A stretch of 64,000 bases of DNA from Gentiana macrophylla (GCA_026214975.1 CM047808.1:2098073-2162072); one strand, 5' to 3'. Shown: positions 34,778-46,079, counted from the first letter of the stretch. Translations and numbers: made by a program. The notes: a model not told the origin generated them from the letters alone.

Positions 34778-35258
34778 TGATTAAACTCATATTGAAATAT
34801 AAGAACTTTATGGTCTTTCTTGCTCTAGGGTGAAATAGAGAGTAGTAGTTTATATGGACTGAACTTAGAATAAGCTGCCTACGTATCCAAATATATATTT
34901 GGAATCAAGTCCAACCGTAGTTCAGGCGATTCCTCTCAGAGTGGAATTAGTGGGTAGTTATATACTATCACCATGTCTCACGTTTATGCCCAACCGTTCC
35001 TTTGTGTGCATATAGGTCTTCGATCTGTCTTCTTCCGATCAAGGACCTGCTCTGGTCGTCTGACCCACTCCCTGATTGGCGAATTTCTAGATGACTAACT
35101 CATACCATGATCTTAACTTTTCCCTGGTCAAGGACCTGGTCTGGTCTGGTGATTGGATTCATATTACTATCTTGAACTCCGGGTTAGATGTTGTTCTCAT
35201 CTGCTGGTCCCATTACGGTCTGTACGCCACGTGGGCATATTCGGATCACCCTCAATCA
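34778..35258 (-). repeat. 5' LTR of the Tat-like element
   Basis: Direct repeat of 27391-27881 with TGATT/AATCA ends, followed on the minus strand directly by the primer binding site. Confidence 0.9.
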
Positions 35259-36673
35259 ATGGAGTTGAGAAGGGAGAGGCAAAGGCATTTTGCGGCTGTA
35301 TGACAGTTAACTCACTACAAGGTACAACCAGATTCTTCAAGTATTTGGTTCATGAAACAGCTTCGAAAGTTTTTTTTTGTTTTTTTTGGGCGGGGGCTAT
35401 ATTTGCAATGCAAAAAGTATGACCTATAGAGGTCCAAATCTTAGAGCTCATTCCTGAAGAAATCGAATCATAATGATCGATATGGTGCCAACGGTTAGTG
35501 TTGATCCATTATATATGAATATTTTCCAGTTACATCAGAAAGAAAGTAATATTAAAAATATATGGCAACAAAATATATGGGATCGACCGCGCTTTGATAA
35601 CGCGACTCGGTGTTTTTAATATTAATAATTTGCTTATGTTAGTGTGGTACGTTTTGGTTTATGTTTTTATTCTAAGGTATATAATATTATTGTTAGGGTT
35701 AAAGTTACAATACACTATTGTGTCACACGTAAATAAAATATTTGCATAGTACACACGTCTACTAATCCTTCAGATATAATAAGTCAATAGGCAGCCGTGC
35801 CTTTCACGGCTTAATGGACCTTGTATTTACATAAGTAGATAGCTGAAACGAAGTAGTAAATTGGGTCAATGTGCTACGCCAAAGCTCTTTCTACTTCTTG
35901 TTGGATTAAGTAATTGAAAAAAAGGGTGTATTTTGCGGTTCTAAATAGATGTATTATAAATAATAACTTTTTATAAATCTAAATGGTTTTGATGTCTATT
36001 TTTCCAAGTTAACCTTAAAAGTCGTTGGAAGATTTTACATTCAAGTTACAAACATATATGATCATTTACAATGATAAGATCCACACCAATAGAGAAGCCA
36101 TACATATTTGCTCAATTTTGTAGCAAGTATGTAGTAACAATGTATAAAGTATATGAGTTGTTATTGTATCATTTTTGCCGACTAATTAATATAAGATTAT
36201 AAAGTATAGCATAAACAATGTAACAAAATAATAATTTCCATAGATAGAAAAATCTAAGCCATTGCTCCATTTTCAACTGATTCACAGGCCCTAAGAGCGT
36301 ACCAATGCAATTGACCCTGACCACATATATATAAGTTATAACCAGCCAAAACGAACAAGAAACTCATCAGGCTCAACTTAATTTGCCAGACCAAGGTACA
36401 GACCTTTTAATTTGCCAAAAGCTCCTTTTTCCTTCCAAATATCAAGGCTAACATTGTAATTTCAATGTAAAAGGTAGTAGTAGCAGTAATTAAACCCGTC
36501 TCTACATATTTACTCCGTGAACGGTGAACTCCCCAAAAAAAAATCATCTCTACTACTACTACTACTGTGTAAGTAAGTATTTTTTTTTTTTAAGCCAGTG
36601 GAACTATTAATAATATTATTTATATATAGATTATATTATATATCAAGATAGATAGATGAGGATGATAATGACG
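35259..36673. other. Intergenic; possible decayed Helitron 3' hairpin at 35788-35810
   Basis: No gene recognised. At 35794-35810 a hairpin GCCGTG / CACGGC resembles the Helitron ends elsewhere here. Read on the minus strand it is followed by CTAT instead of CTAG, so it may be a mutated end. A (CTA)n run lies at 36551-36566. The part after about 36000 is downstream of the TPD1-like gene. Confidence 0.4.
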
Positions 36674-37588
36674 TCAGCAGCTAACGGAGTTAACGGACAG
36701 CTGGTAACTGTAGGTATTAGCATACTGGAAGGAAACGGTACCGCCGTTAACGAGTGGCTGGCCGTTGTTGACAAGACAGTCGTTGTAGTTGAGGCGTTTG
36801 AAGACCTTGGGGTTGATGAGCCTGGCGGAGCTGAACCAGCCGCAGCTGACATGGATGCCGGAGATGTCGGAGCCGGTGGGGGAGACGTTGGAGATCTCAA
36901 CAGTATAGGTGGGGATCCCGTTCGGCATTGGCTCGGTGGGGCCCTGGCTAATCAGAATATCCGACGTGGAGCATTTGTCGTTCCATATCCGCTCTGTTTC
37001 CACTTTGCTACCTGCATTTTGTATCCATATAATGACAAAAAAATAAGCAAACTGAATCACCATTTTCAACTTTATCCTCTCTCTCTTTTTTTATATATAT
37101 ATATATATAAGAGAAAAATTATAATAACTATTAAAAATTGTAAACATGTAACACATTCTTTTTATTTATTTATTTTGCATTCAAGGACCTAGCTACTTTT
37201 TTATGTGCTCTAGGCATCAAACTTGTTCTACAAGAATTAGAAGAGAAGGGTGAGCGATTCGTCGTCGTCCTAAATAACTTTGTAAACCGAGCCTAAAATC
37301 TACTACTTTTTTTTTTTTTTTTTTGTTAAGAGACGTATTGGAATGCGAGGATTTCCATTTAAGAAAATTAAGGATATGGTATGCTATATTTATAAATTTG
37401 TTTTCGTACATACATATATATACTACACAAAAGACGATTCCATCTTTATGTTGTGACACGATTACAAGTGATTGAAAATGAAAGGACATGTAGAAAAATA
37501 TATGTCATTCTCATTTGCGCAAGTAGTAGAATTATGGGTAATCTGACCAATGAAAAAAGAAAATATCACAATAGGTAATTCTTTTCAT

Positions 37589-37637
<49 letters not shown>

Positions 37638-37918
37638 AAATTTAGTCTCTAATCTTTATATATTGATCCATTAATATTGAAATCTTTTGGGACAATATAT
37701 TTATAGATTGGTTTATAATAAGTTGCTTACAATTGAATATATAAAATTTCTGACCCGCATTAAAATCCTGAAATCATCCATAGTTTTATTTAATGATCAA
37801 TAACATACAAATATAAAATATCAATCGAATCAGATTTGACTAGCGTTAGTGATCATTGTATCATGGGTTTGATTCTCATCCTGCTATCAATATAATAAAA
37901 ATATCATATTCCCGGTTG

Positions 37919-37983
<65 letters not shown>

Positions 37984-39781
37984 GAATGTGAACACTCAAT
38001 ATACCACTATGAATATATAGCCTAAAGGAGAAGCTGGCAATGTAGTAACTAGCAAGGGTGAGGGAGTAAATGTAAATGATACAGAATTTGTATACAAGAC
38101 AAAAAAATCAAACAACTTCAAGTGAAGAGAAAAGGTTGGCAGTAAGTCAACAAACAAAAAAGGCACAAAATAAAGAAAGGTATTTGAAAGGGAAAATGAT
38201 ATATCCACTAAATATATAATGTGTAGTTGATATACACTATACACGTTTTATTTACACATTAAATTGAATTAATTTAAATTTGTAGATTAGACGAGTATAG
38301 TGTATGTCCATTATACATTATGTGTAGTAGATATATCATCACCTGATGTGAAAATTAGAGAAAATAATTTTTAAAAACAAAGACTTTTCAGGAAGCTCGA
38401 ATGTAGTATTTGTTTGATAGGATTAAAACAAGAAAGTGACCAATCAACTAAAAGGGTTTTGTTTTCGGAAATAGTGACTATAGTCTATAGCATACATCCT
38501 TTGCATTCAATTTTTTTCCTCTTTTATTAATAAAAACTGGATGTTTTAAAACCTTGACATGCATTCATGTTCATGTATGTATATGTCTATTTTAAAATCA
38601 CATGCATAACGAGTCATAGGCAAAAGATCCACAAAATCTCAATTTTCATTCACTCCTTGCACGTTTCTGTGATACCCACTCGTGCACCATCATATATTTA
38701 TCTTTCATGAAAACAGTGCATCATATATAACAGCCAAAAATAATTATACATAATAAAACAGTATAAATTGTACTTACATCAAATAATTTCAGTTTGTTAT
38801 AATATATAGTAAATAATTCTGCAATTAAATGCTGGAGATTGATATACATATAGGTTTTATCCGATACCATTCAACAATTGCATTTAATTAATTAAACTAT
38901 TGCAATTATACTGTAGTATGTATTTATAAGTTAGTTACTAGAGAGGGAATATATACAGTGAGGGGTGTGGGGGTGGGGGGGTTAAGGACTGGACATGCAA
39001 AAAAGCAAAAGCTGACGAGCGCCACCTACATGAACAGAATAGTACATAGCAATGCAGCGGAAAAACTGGCGTTCTACAATGCATTCACAGGCACACTACT
39101 CGTTGCAGTGATTCCAGTATATCATTAAGCAAATATAAACAAAATATAAGGACCCGTGCACCAGAGCTTTTTTGCACAAAAATGGCGATTCAACTAAACA
39201 TCTCTCGACATTCAAACCAGAGATAATTTAATTCAATAGTCTTTTTTTTGTCTTAAATTTTTTTAGATTTTACCGATTGCCAGTTTGACGAATATCAGAT
39301 ATTCATTTCAAATGAACCAAATAAGACCAAAAGTAATTGAAATAATCATGTTACCTTCCGGAGCCTGAAGGATTTTCCGATGAGTAACGAAAAACGGCAC
39401 CGGCGTTGTGATTTCAGCAGCGTTCTTCACCAAAAGGAAAACTGATCCAGTCATTGAATGATCCATAGAAGCATTCCAACCTATGTTTATCAAACGAAAG
39501 CTTAGTTAATTAAACTACTGATCACCGTTTCATCATCAGATGCAGAACAATTTGAAGAAAAATTGAAGATAAACAGGCAGAAAATCCGAAATACGAGCAT
39601 ATTGACGCCGGAAATCGAAACAAGTGAAAACGAAAACTTAAATAAAACAGTAAAATACACTTATTAACTGACCTGAGTAAGGAAACAGGATAACAAGGAC
39701 AATAAGACCGATTAAGAAAACCGCCGAGAAAAGAGTGGTTCTCCGTCGCCGCCGGAGCAATGATTCTTCAGCAAAACTCAT
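36674..39781 (-). CDS. TPD1-like: TPD1-like secreted anther/ovule cell-fate protein
   Basis: TPD1-type proteins are small secreted ligands; Arabidopsis TPD1 acts with the receptor kinase EMS1/EXS to specify tapetum. Three exons join in frame: 39781-39673 (ATG), 39480-39355 and 37011-36674 (stop). They give 190 residues with GT-AG borders, both phase 1. The N-terminus has an Arg cluster and a hydrophobic anchor ('[17 protein letters not shown]'). Then come 'HRKILQAPE' and the conserved domain: '[20 protein letters not shown]', '[13 protein letters not shown]', '[19 protein letters not shown]', '[11 protein letters not shown]', '[19 protein letters not shown]'. Family members usually have Cys in 'NVC..GC'; here both are Ser (36881-36883 and 36869-36871), leaving four domain Cys. 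No stops or frame changes, so probably functional. Intron 2 (2.3 kb) holds AT microsatellites and a fold-back element. Confidence 0.92.
37590..37640. repeat. (AT)n(GT)n microsatellite
   Basis: About 17 AT units then GT units, inside TPD1-like intron 2. Confidence 0.95.
37922..37978. repeat. (AT)n microsatellite
   Basis: An uninterrupted AT run of nearly 60 bp inside TPD1-like intron 2. Confidence 0.95.
38197..38340. mobile_element. Fold-back MITE-like element in TPD1-like intron 2
   Basis: The left arm 'tgatatatccactaaatata' onward pairs with the right arm ending 'gtgtagtagatatatcatca' over about 55 bp with scattered mismatches. It leaves a loop of roughly 40 bp. The size and inverted-repeat structure fit a MITE. 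The family and target duplication were not settled. Confidence 0.6.
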
Positions 39782-40664
39782 AGTCTCTCTCGGAGAAATC
39801 AATCAAAAGCCTTCTTCAACAATGGAATAATGAAGACGAAGAAACTAAACGAGTCAAACTCTCGCAAAGCCGTCAAAACTCGCTCTGCAACAGAATAGTG
39901 AAAAAGCAAAGCCTACTTTGAAGTGACAACAACAGACTTATACATAATAATATCACAGAAAAGCTAGTTAAATGTCAAATCAAAAAATCTCGCAAGGAAA
40001 TTTTGTAGAAAAAAAGGACCGGCCGGAGAGGAAGAAGATTAGAAAAAACAGAGAGAATGAAGAAACGTATAAAGCATCTGGGATATTAATAATGGTGAAA
40101 GAATAAAATAAAATAAAATAAAATAAAAAAGACAAAGGTTTATTGCAGAGGAAAGGTTTTCGGCTGGGTTCACGTTTTTACGTTGAATTTAAAGAGAAGA
40201 GAAAAAGGGACTCGAAATTGCAAAGAATGGCGTAGCAGAGAATTCTGGAGTTTTAGGAGACAAAAAAGGTGGATCGTTTAAATGCCAGATCATTATTTCT
40301 TATGCCAGGGCAACATCTTGACTACCCGCACCTGGGCCCAAAGTAATCCATGTAGTATATATTTATTTATTTACATTATTATATTTAAGGTAAGAAATTT
40401 TTTTTGAGGAAATTTATAGTAAGAATTTAATGGTTGATGTCGGTTACGCACAATAAAATTTGTGATTTTGGTATATCAATATGTTGTAGTATATTTTTTT
40501 AACAATACTAATATATTCTCTCTTCAAAAAAAAAAAAAAAACTAATATATTCTGTATCAGCCATATACTTACTAAGGATAATAATTTTGTAGCTCTGTCT
40601 TAGGATAATAATTTATTATATTAAACGATGATTAACTTTTTCAAATATAATAATGCTTAAAATT
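39782..40664. other. Upstream region of the TPD1-like gene
   Basis: It contains the 5' leader and promoter of the minus-strand TPD1-like gene. It is A/T-rich with (AAAAT)n at about 40100 and a poly-A run at 40527. No TATA box could be fixed with confidence. Confidence 0.4.
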
Positions 40665-40794
40665 ATTAGAATATCTTTGTAGTAATTGTCGATTGTGTAT
40701 TTATTGCATATATTTCATTGTTTTTATTGCAATAAATACAATGAAATATATGCAATAAATACACAATCGACAATTACAACAAAGATATTCTAAT
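40665..40794. mobile_element. Near-perfect 56-bp inverted repeat (fold-back element)
   Basis: Arms 40665-40720 and 40739-40794 are reverse complements with one mismatch, separated by an 18-bp loop that itself contains TTATTGCAATAA. With such young arms it is probably a recent fold-back MITE. It could be transcribed into a long hairpin. Confidence 0.85.
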
Positions 40795-41046
40795 AAAAAT
40801 GTTATTTGTGTGTGGAATAATACACTGTTGGTTCCAATGCCATTAGCATAAAAAAAATTGAATATCAAATGTATGATTATTGTTTTTATTATTGAAAAGG
40901 TTTCTATACTTGTGTCTAAATTAAATAATGTTGTCCACGATACGAATGGTGAAAAATGCTAGCGCAATTACATTGAATCTTATAAAATGAAATTGCACAA
41001 CTCTCTTGTAAGCCAGGTTCTCGAGGGCAAGTATTTTGGTCATAGC

Positions 41047-41821
41047 TAGAGGTGGCCAAACCAAACCGGAACCGGCGGTTGGAACTGGAACCGGCGGTTT
41101 AGTCAACCACCTGTTTGTGTAACCGACGGTTGGGCAGTTGGGGTTTTTGGCAACCGGAACCGGATCGGTCTGAACCGGCTGGAGCCGTAACCGAACCGGA
41201 ACCGGCGGTTGAACCGGCCCAACGGCTATATTCTTTGCACCGGCTATTTTTTTTTCTTTTTCTAAACACTTCAAAAAAATCCTATAAATACTATCCCATC
41301 CCATTTCCAATTTCCTACAACAATCTCCTCTCAATTCTTACATCTTCTTCCCTCAAAAAATATTTCTTACATCTTCTACTCATTTCTTTGATTATCAAGT
41401 TTGTTTAGTTGTTAAAAACAACAATCAAATTTACTTTACGATACATATAAATAAAATAACACAATATTAATATTATTTAAAACCGAATAAAAACCTATTT
41501 ATAAAATAATATATATTACATTCGCTTTCGTAATGATAGTGAAAAGAATAGTAATTTGTTATTGTAGTGAAAGTAATAAGTATTATATAAAAATTTTAAA
41601 AAGAAATTATTAATAAATTTTAAAACCGTGGCCTGAACCGTAATCTGAACTAAAAGGAACAGTGTGAACCGTGAACCGTATTGAACCGGCAACCGCCGGT
41701 TTTCAACCTTCAACCGCCGGTTTTTTCAACCGCCGGTTTGTCAACCGGCACAAACCGGCCAAAACCAAAACCGCCGGTTCCGGTCAAGGGCCGGTCCGGT
41801 TGGGGCATTTGGACGGGTCTA
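41047..41821. mobile_element. hAT-like non-autonomous element, 775 bp, with 8-bp target duplication
   Basis: The flanks are GTCATAGC (41039-41046) and GTCATAGC (41822-41829), a perfect 8-bp duplication. The ends start TAGAGGTGGCC and, on the complement, TAGACCCGTCC, a short imperfect inverted pair. Both subterminal regions are packed with AACCGGCGGTT-type repeats (41065-41220; inverted at 41675-41780). There is no transposase. Eight-base duplications and TAG-type ends fit the hAT superfamily. Confidence 0.88.
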
Positions 41822-42413
41822 GTCATAGCAATGTGCTTGATGTTTTTTTGGGACCTTGGGTGTCTTTCTTGTGGCGCATTATGTTGGATGGTTGTGGCCT
41901 CCTTGTGCGTGCCTGAGATGGCGGGTTGGTGATGGTTTCGATGCAAGGCTTTCGCTGCCTCATTCTTTCCGTGTTGGTTCTATTTGGTTGCAGTCTCTTT
42001 TTCTTCTTGATTCTCAATCCTGAGGTCGGAATTTTGTTCTTGGCTCCATATATCCTCACGAGGCTCTGGCGATTCTCAGTATTCCATTGCCATTTGGTAC
42101 TCATCGTGATGATATCGTGTGGCATTTTGATCCTCGAGATCGATACACTATGAAGTCTTGATATAGGTTGGCTACTTAGTTTTATCATGCTCTTACTGTT
42201 GATGCCCTCTTCTGCTAGTAGGCCGGATAGTGTGTGGCGGCAGATATGGTGTATGCCGATTTCGCCGCGTATTATGCATTTCTTGTGGCATTGCTTACCT
42301 GACTGCCTTCCACAGTGGGAATCTCTTGGTAGGCGACGCATGGGTGGCGGAGCTTGTGAGTTGTATGGGTCTCAATTGGAGAATATCCATTATGATTTTT
42401 TATCGTTTTTGGG

Positions 42414-42733
42414 TATTAGGAAATATGGTAGCACATTTACTAATATCAATTGGTTTTAGTACAACGGTAAGCGCTTGATCCTAATATGGTATCAGAGAAG
42501 AAGATCTTGAGTTCGAACCCTACTTCTAGCACAATTAAAATAATAAAAAAAAAAACTAGTGTTGGGCTTCTCTCTTCTAACAAATCCACACTTCCCAAAA
42601 CAAAAACAAATCAAGTGTTGGGCCTCTCTCCCCTCTTATAGGCCCACACTTGAGGGGCCGTATAAGGAAATATAGTAGCACATTTACTAATATCAATTGG
42701 TTTTAGTACAACGGTAAGCGCTTGATCGTAATA
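42414..42733 (+). mobile_element. TRIM: 320-bp mini LTR element with 73-bp LTRs
   Basis: The LTRs at 42414-42486 and 42661-42733 are both exactly 73 bp and differ at a few bases. The left LTR ends are TATTAGG...CCTAATA, instead of TG...CA. A tRNA-Met type PBS (TGGTATCAGAG) follows the left LTR directly at 42487. A purine-rich 'cacttgaggggcc' precedes the right LTR. The target duplication is TTGGG on both sides (42409-42413, 42734-42738). There is no coding capacity. An A-box-like TAGTACAACGG (42457) and a B-box-like GTTCGAACCC (42511) are spaced like a Pol III promoter. Confidence 0.85.
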
Positions 42734-42960
42734 TTGGGGTTCTTTTTCTCTGCGTGTGAGAAGACCCACCTGGCTCGTTTTGCGACTACATTTTGGTATG
42801 TTTGGAAAGCTTGGTGTGTCTGGCTCTTTGAAGAAGAAGCCGCGAATATTAGGAAAATCATTTCGACGGCGGAGTGCAATACTTGTGAATATGTGGACCT
42901 TCTGCGGTTCTCCCTTAGTCAATCTGAGGGTTCACCATGTCCCTACAGTTGGCAGCCGCC

Positions 42961-43137
42961 CAGAGACGTAGCCACATACAGGGCTAAGGGGGGCTAAGCT
43001 CACCCGGCGAGAAAAATTCTACAACAAAAAACCTATATAATCCAACTTAACTTATCAAAACATCTTAATTAAGCCCACCCAATTTTTGAATATAATCGAC
43101 TAGCCCACCCGAGATCCAATTCCTAGCTCCGTCCTTG
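42961..43137. mobile_element. hAT-type MITE, 177 bp, with 8-bp target duplication
   Basis: The flanks are CAGCCGCC (42953-42960) and CAGCCGCC (43138-43145). The ends are CAGAGACGTAGCCA and, complemented, CAAGGACGGAGCTA, an imperfect inverted pair of about 14 bp. The inside is AT-rich without ORF. It sits in the LINE RNase H linker. Confidence 0.9.
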
Positions 43138-43654
43138 CAGCCGCCTAATAATGGACTGGTAAAGGTTAATGTGGATGCATTTCTTCTGACGTTTCGCGGG
43201 TCATTGGATCAATTATTCGTGGACTGGATGGTTGTGTGTTGCGTGCTTGTTCAGGTAGGTCGGACAGGAACTTAGATGTGGAATCGGCGGAGCTACATGC
43301 CATTCATCATGTCCTTATCTTTGCACGAGATTTGGGTTATCGTAGCAATTTCCTGGAGTCAGGTTCTCTCTCATATGTTCAACGCCTTCAACCTCCTAAT
43401 TAAAGAGGATCTTAGATCCTTTGGTTGTCTAGCGAGTGATTGCTTGCGTTGGCGAAGTCTTTTGATTTATGTATTTTTTATCTTTTGTTAAGCGGACTGA
43501 CAATAAGCCGGCTAATCTCTTGACGTAACCGGGTTTGGCTAATTTAGGCTATGTTGATTGGGACACCTAGCCCATTGAACGTGTTCTTGGTGCTTGTACC
43601 TCGGAATTAGCTTTGTAATATTGGTTGTTCTCCCTAAGAAATGTCATCTACGAA

Positions 43655-45043
43655 ACGTTATCTATTTTTTTTTATTTAAAATACACTTAAAATAGTAATG
43701 ATGCCATGTTGTAAAAAGAATATGGTGTTCCTGATAGAGTTGTCAATGAGTCGAGCTAAGACATGTTTCTGTTGTTCAAATTCGGTTCATTTATAGAATG
43801 ATTTTGTTTTTTATCATTCGTTTATTAAATGAATAAAAATTATTCAAATTTGGTTAAATGAGTTCACGAGCTTTAATTTCATGATAGCTCATTTAATAAA
43901 CAAACAGAAGTTTGTTTTTAAGTTCTGCTCATTTTAAAGACAATTAGTTTGAGCCTCGTGTATGAAATCGGCTCGTCAAACGTATTATTGCATTCTAATT
44001 CAAACTCAGTTAGAGTTTAAGGTATAAAAAATCAAGTTCATATGCATAAATATCTAAGTATAAAACATTATTGAAACATCATACTAGAAAAAGTGTAAGA
44101 AGAACTCAAAATTCCATAAAATGATTGTTTAGTATCTATTTGATTACTGGTGGATCGTCAAACCACCAAAGATAATTCACCGACAACACTATAGCTAGAA
44201 TAGTAGAAGTATGGGTCGAAACCACAGGGAACGGTAGATTTATTTCTCCTAAAATTTGTAAAACAAAAGATATTTTGGCTTTTATAACTACTTCCTAAGA
44301 ATAAAAACTAAATAAAATAAAAAGTAATGAAATTCAAGAAAATGTCCAGCTAATTAATTATTTCCCACACAATTCCTACGATTGATTATTGATGCAAAGA
44401 TGACTCATTAAATTATTAATAAATTTGTTATAACTGCTGACAATCGCCAAACAACCAATTTTTCCTATATTCGATAAGTAGGACAATCGCCACTACTTAT
44501 TCTCTAAGTGTGTAGCACACCTCTCAACAATCGGTAGAGGTTTGGTAAGAACAATTGCATTAACGATTAGAAAAACCCAATTCTGGGTATTAACGCACAT
44601 CGGGTTAACTTAACCTAAATCACTTATTTTCACAACCGGAAATCCTACGGGCTATGAACCGGCATGCAATATGTTGTTTACCACTTAAAATCAAATATTT
44701 TTGACAATCGCCTTGATTCGATTTTTTGCGCTAGATCAAAATAACCGCTTAACTAACATGCCTGAATAATCAAACGACATATTCTAATCATTAATCGTTG
44801 AAACCAGGAAATAAGTAAATACTAACAATTCAATCGAGGATTACGAACAATTCGATCTCACAACCTATGGCAATCGAGGGATTGACAATTAATTAACCAG
44901 AAGAGAGACTAACTATTCATAAAAAAACAATAAATTCCAAATATACCTAGGACATATAAATGCAAAGAAGCAAGCCGGCGAAGTCAAAGCATTGCACAGC
45001 TTCCTCCGTTCACGTCCATCCACTGTCAGCAAATAAAACCTAA
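43655..45043. other. Repetitive non-coding DNA; minus-strand gypsy LTR-like part at 44130-44640
   Basis: On the minus strand, 'ccctgtggtttcgacccata' followed by 'ctattctagctatagtgt' (44235-44180) resembles the end of the LTR at 61990-62040 ('ctgtgggatcgacctcgact', 'ctatctagctata'). It may be a related solo LTR end. Several 'gacaatcgcc' motifs recur at 44440-44720. No PBS or ORF found. Confidence 0.35.
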
Positions 45044-45073
45044 CTAGTGGGCGGTGACCGTGCGATGCACGGT
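45044..45073 (-). mobile_element. Helitron 3' terminus, second element
   Basis: On the minus strand: stem ACCGTGC, loop ATC, stem GCACGGT (45073-45057), nine bases, then CTAG (45047-45044), followed by T. The 7-bp stem is perfect. The element extends to higher coordinates; its 5' end was not found. The O-fucosyltransferase pseudogene at 46136-47225 lies inside the likely span. Confidence 0.75.
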
Positions 45074-46079
45074 TTCTGCCCTTGAATGTAGCTGTGATGT
45101 GTTTGTTATGTTGAAGCTTCTGCGGTTTTTTATATTATCTTATTAGCTAGCCTGAGATTTGAGGACACTGTTGTGAGAACATAGACAGCTGCTTATGTGC
45201 GTATTTATTTTACAGGAAAGAAATACCTGGGTAGGTATATTACACAACTTATATTACACCCATGGATTCAGAAACTGTTGTACAAACGTAGAGATTTGTG
45301 CTCATTTATTTTACATGCCGTCTTCTCTACTGGCCAACGATTTTACTTTGTCTTTCGCTTCAGCTTTTTCAGGGGGCTTATTGTTGCGTCACTTAGTGAG
45401 CGAGATTACAACACTTCCATATAAACATACGAAACAATAGTTAAAATTATACGCAAGCTCGCTTGGCATACATTTTAAAATCTTCCTTCACTACAATGCA
45501 AACATATGTGCACACAATGTAAAAAGATGTACCTATAACATCACAAATGATACTGCCAACAAATTCCAAATGCAAAAACACATTATTCCAAGCATTGATA
45601 TTCATATTGGTAGATAAATCTTTGCTAATTCACATTGGAAACCGTGCCAAGAAATCATAAAAAAGAATAGGACCTTAAGTGCTAGTACATACTACAAAGA
45701 AAATAGCCCACTTGCCAAAGACCAAAATGATAACATGTAATAAGGCTCAACATTATAAAAAAATCAAACGCTATGTGATACAAATGACAAGGCCATCAAG
45801 ATTAGATAAATTCATTGTAGACAGCGTTTTTATGATAATTCAATGTGGTAAGTGTTTGAGTGTAAAGATGCATAAATTACAATGCTGGATATTTTATACA
45901 TTTCATAACTTCATTTTCAGGCCTTGGCCTAATGTGAAATATCATTTGACTATGATTATATATACTTTGAATTGATTCCTTTAATGCTGTAGACTCCAAA
46001 TTCATTTTCAGCATCTTTGTATTTTCGAAAACAATTTTCATGAATTTTTGCTGTCCAATACTCACTAATATTAGCCGAT
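45074..46079. other. Non-coding body of the second Helitron
   Basis: No recognisable gene. Several AT-rich ORFs lack motifs. Confidence 0.4.

Larger units (their letters stand above)
27391..35258 (-). mobile_element. Tat-like Ty3/gypsy retrotransposon, both LTRs present, no integrase
   Basis: Two direct repeats, 27391-27881 (491 bp) and 34778-35258 (481 bp), share TGATT...AATCA ends. They differ by roughly 20 substitutions by eye and one 10-bp indel. On the minus strand the order is 5' LTR, PBS, gag, protease, RT, RNase H, then a duplicated RNase H-like part, a 101-bp tandem array, an oppositely oriented gene, a polypurine tract and the 3' LTR. A second RNase H, 3' tandem repeats and an antisense ORF are traits I know from the Tat/Ogre/Grande group. 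No integrase (HHCC, DDE) is visible between RNase H and the repeats, so the copy appears non-autonomous. LTR divergence says it is not recent. Confidence 0.88.
40900..43650 (+). pseudogene. 5'-truncated LINE (ORF2 C-terminal part) with three nested insertions
   Basis: Plant L1-type ORF2 C-terminal sequence read in pieces. Before the hAT insertion: 'SLVSQVLEGKYFGHS'. After it: 'LDVFLGPWVSFLW', 'ILSIPFGTHRDDIVWHFDP', then the zinc-binding-type 'SDSVWRQIWCMPISPRIMHF'. After the TRIM: 'THLARFATTFWYVWKAW'. After the MITE: 'PPNNGLVKVNVDA' and an RNase H-like 'ESAELHAIHHVLIFARDLGY'. Removing each insertion with one target copy brings the flanking LINE segments back together. RT itself is absent (5' truncation is usual in LINEs) and several frame changes occur. 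A T/A-rich end lies near 43665. It encodes nothing functional. Confidence 0.85.

Noticed and set aside
36656..37192. Plus-strand ORF of 178 codons
   Set aside because: It is the antisense of the TPD1-like last exon. The minus-strand reading has clear family motifs and correct splicing.
40665..40794. MicroRNA precursor
   Set aside because: Arms are too nearly perfect and AT-rich; more like a fold-back MITE unless small-RNA data show a discrete duplex.
41115..41408. ORFs of about 97 codons
   Set aside because: The N-terminal part is translated ACCGGCGGTT repeats of the hAT-like element; no domain.
42451..42525. tRNA-derived SINE or tRNA gene suggested by A/B boxes
   Set aside because: The 73-bp direct repeats, PBS, purine tract and 5-bp duplication fit a TRIM better; no tRNA cloverleaf is present.
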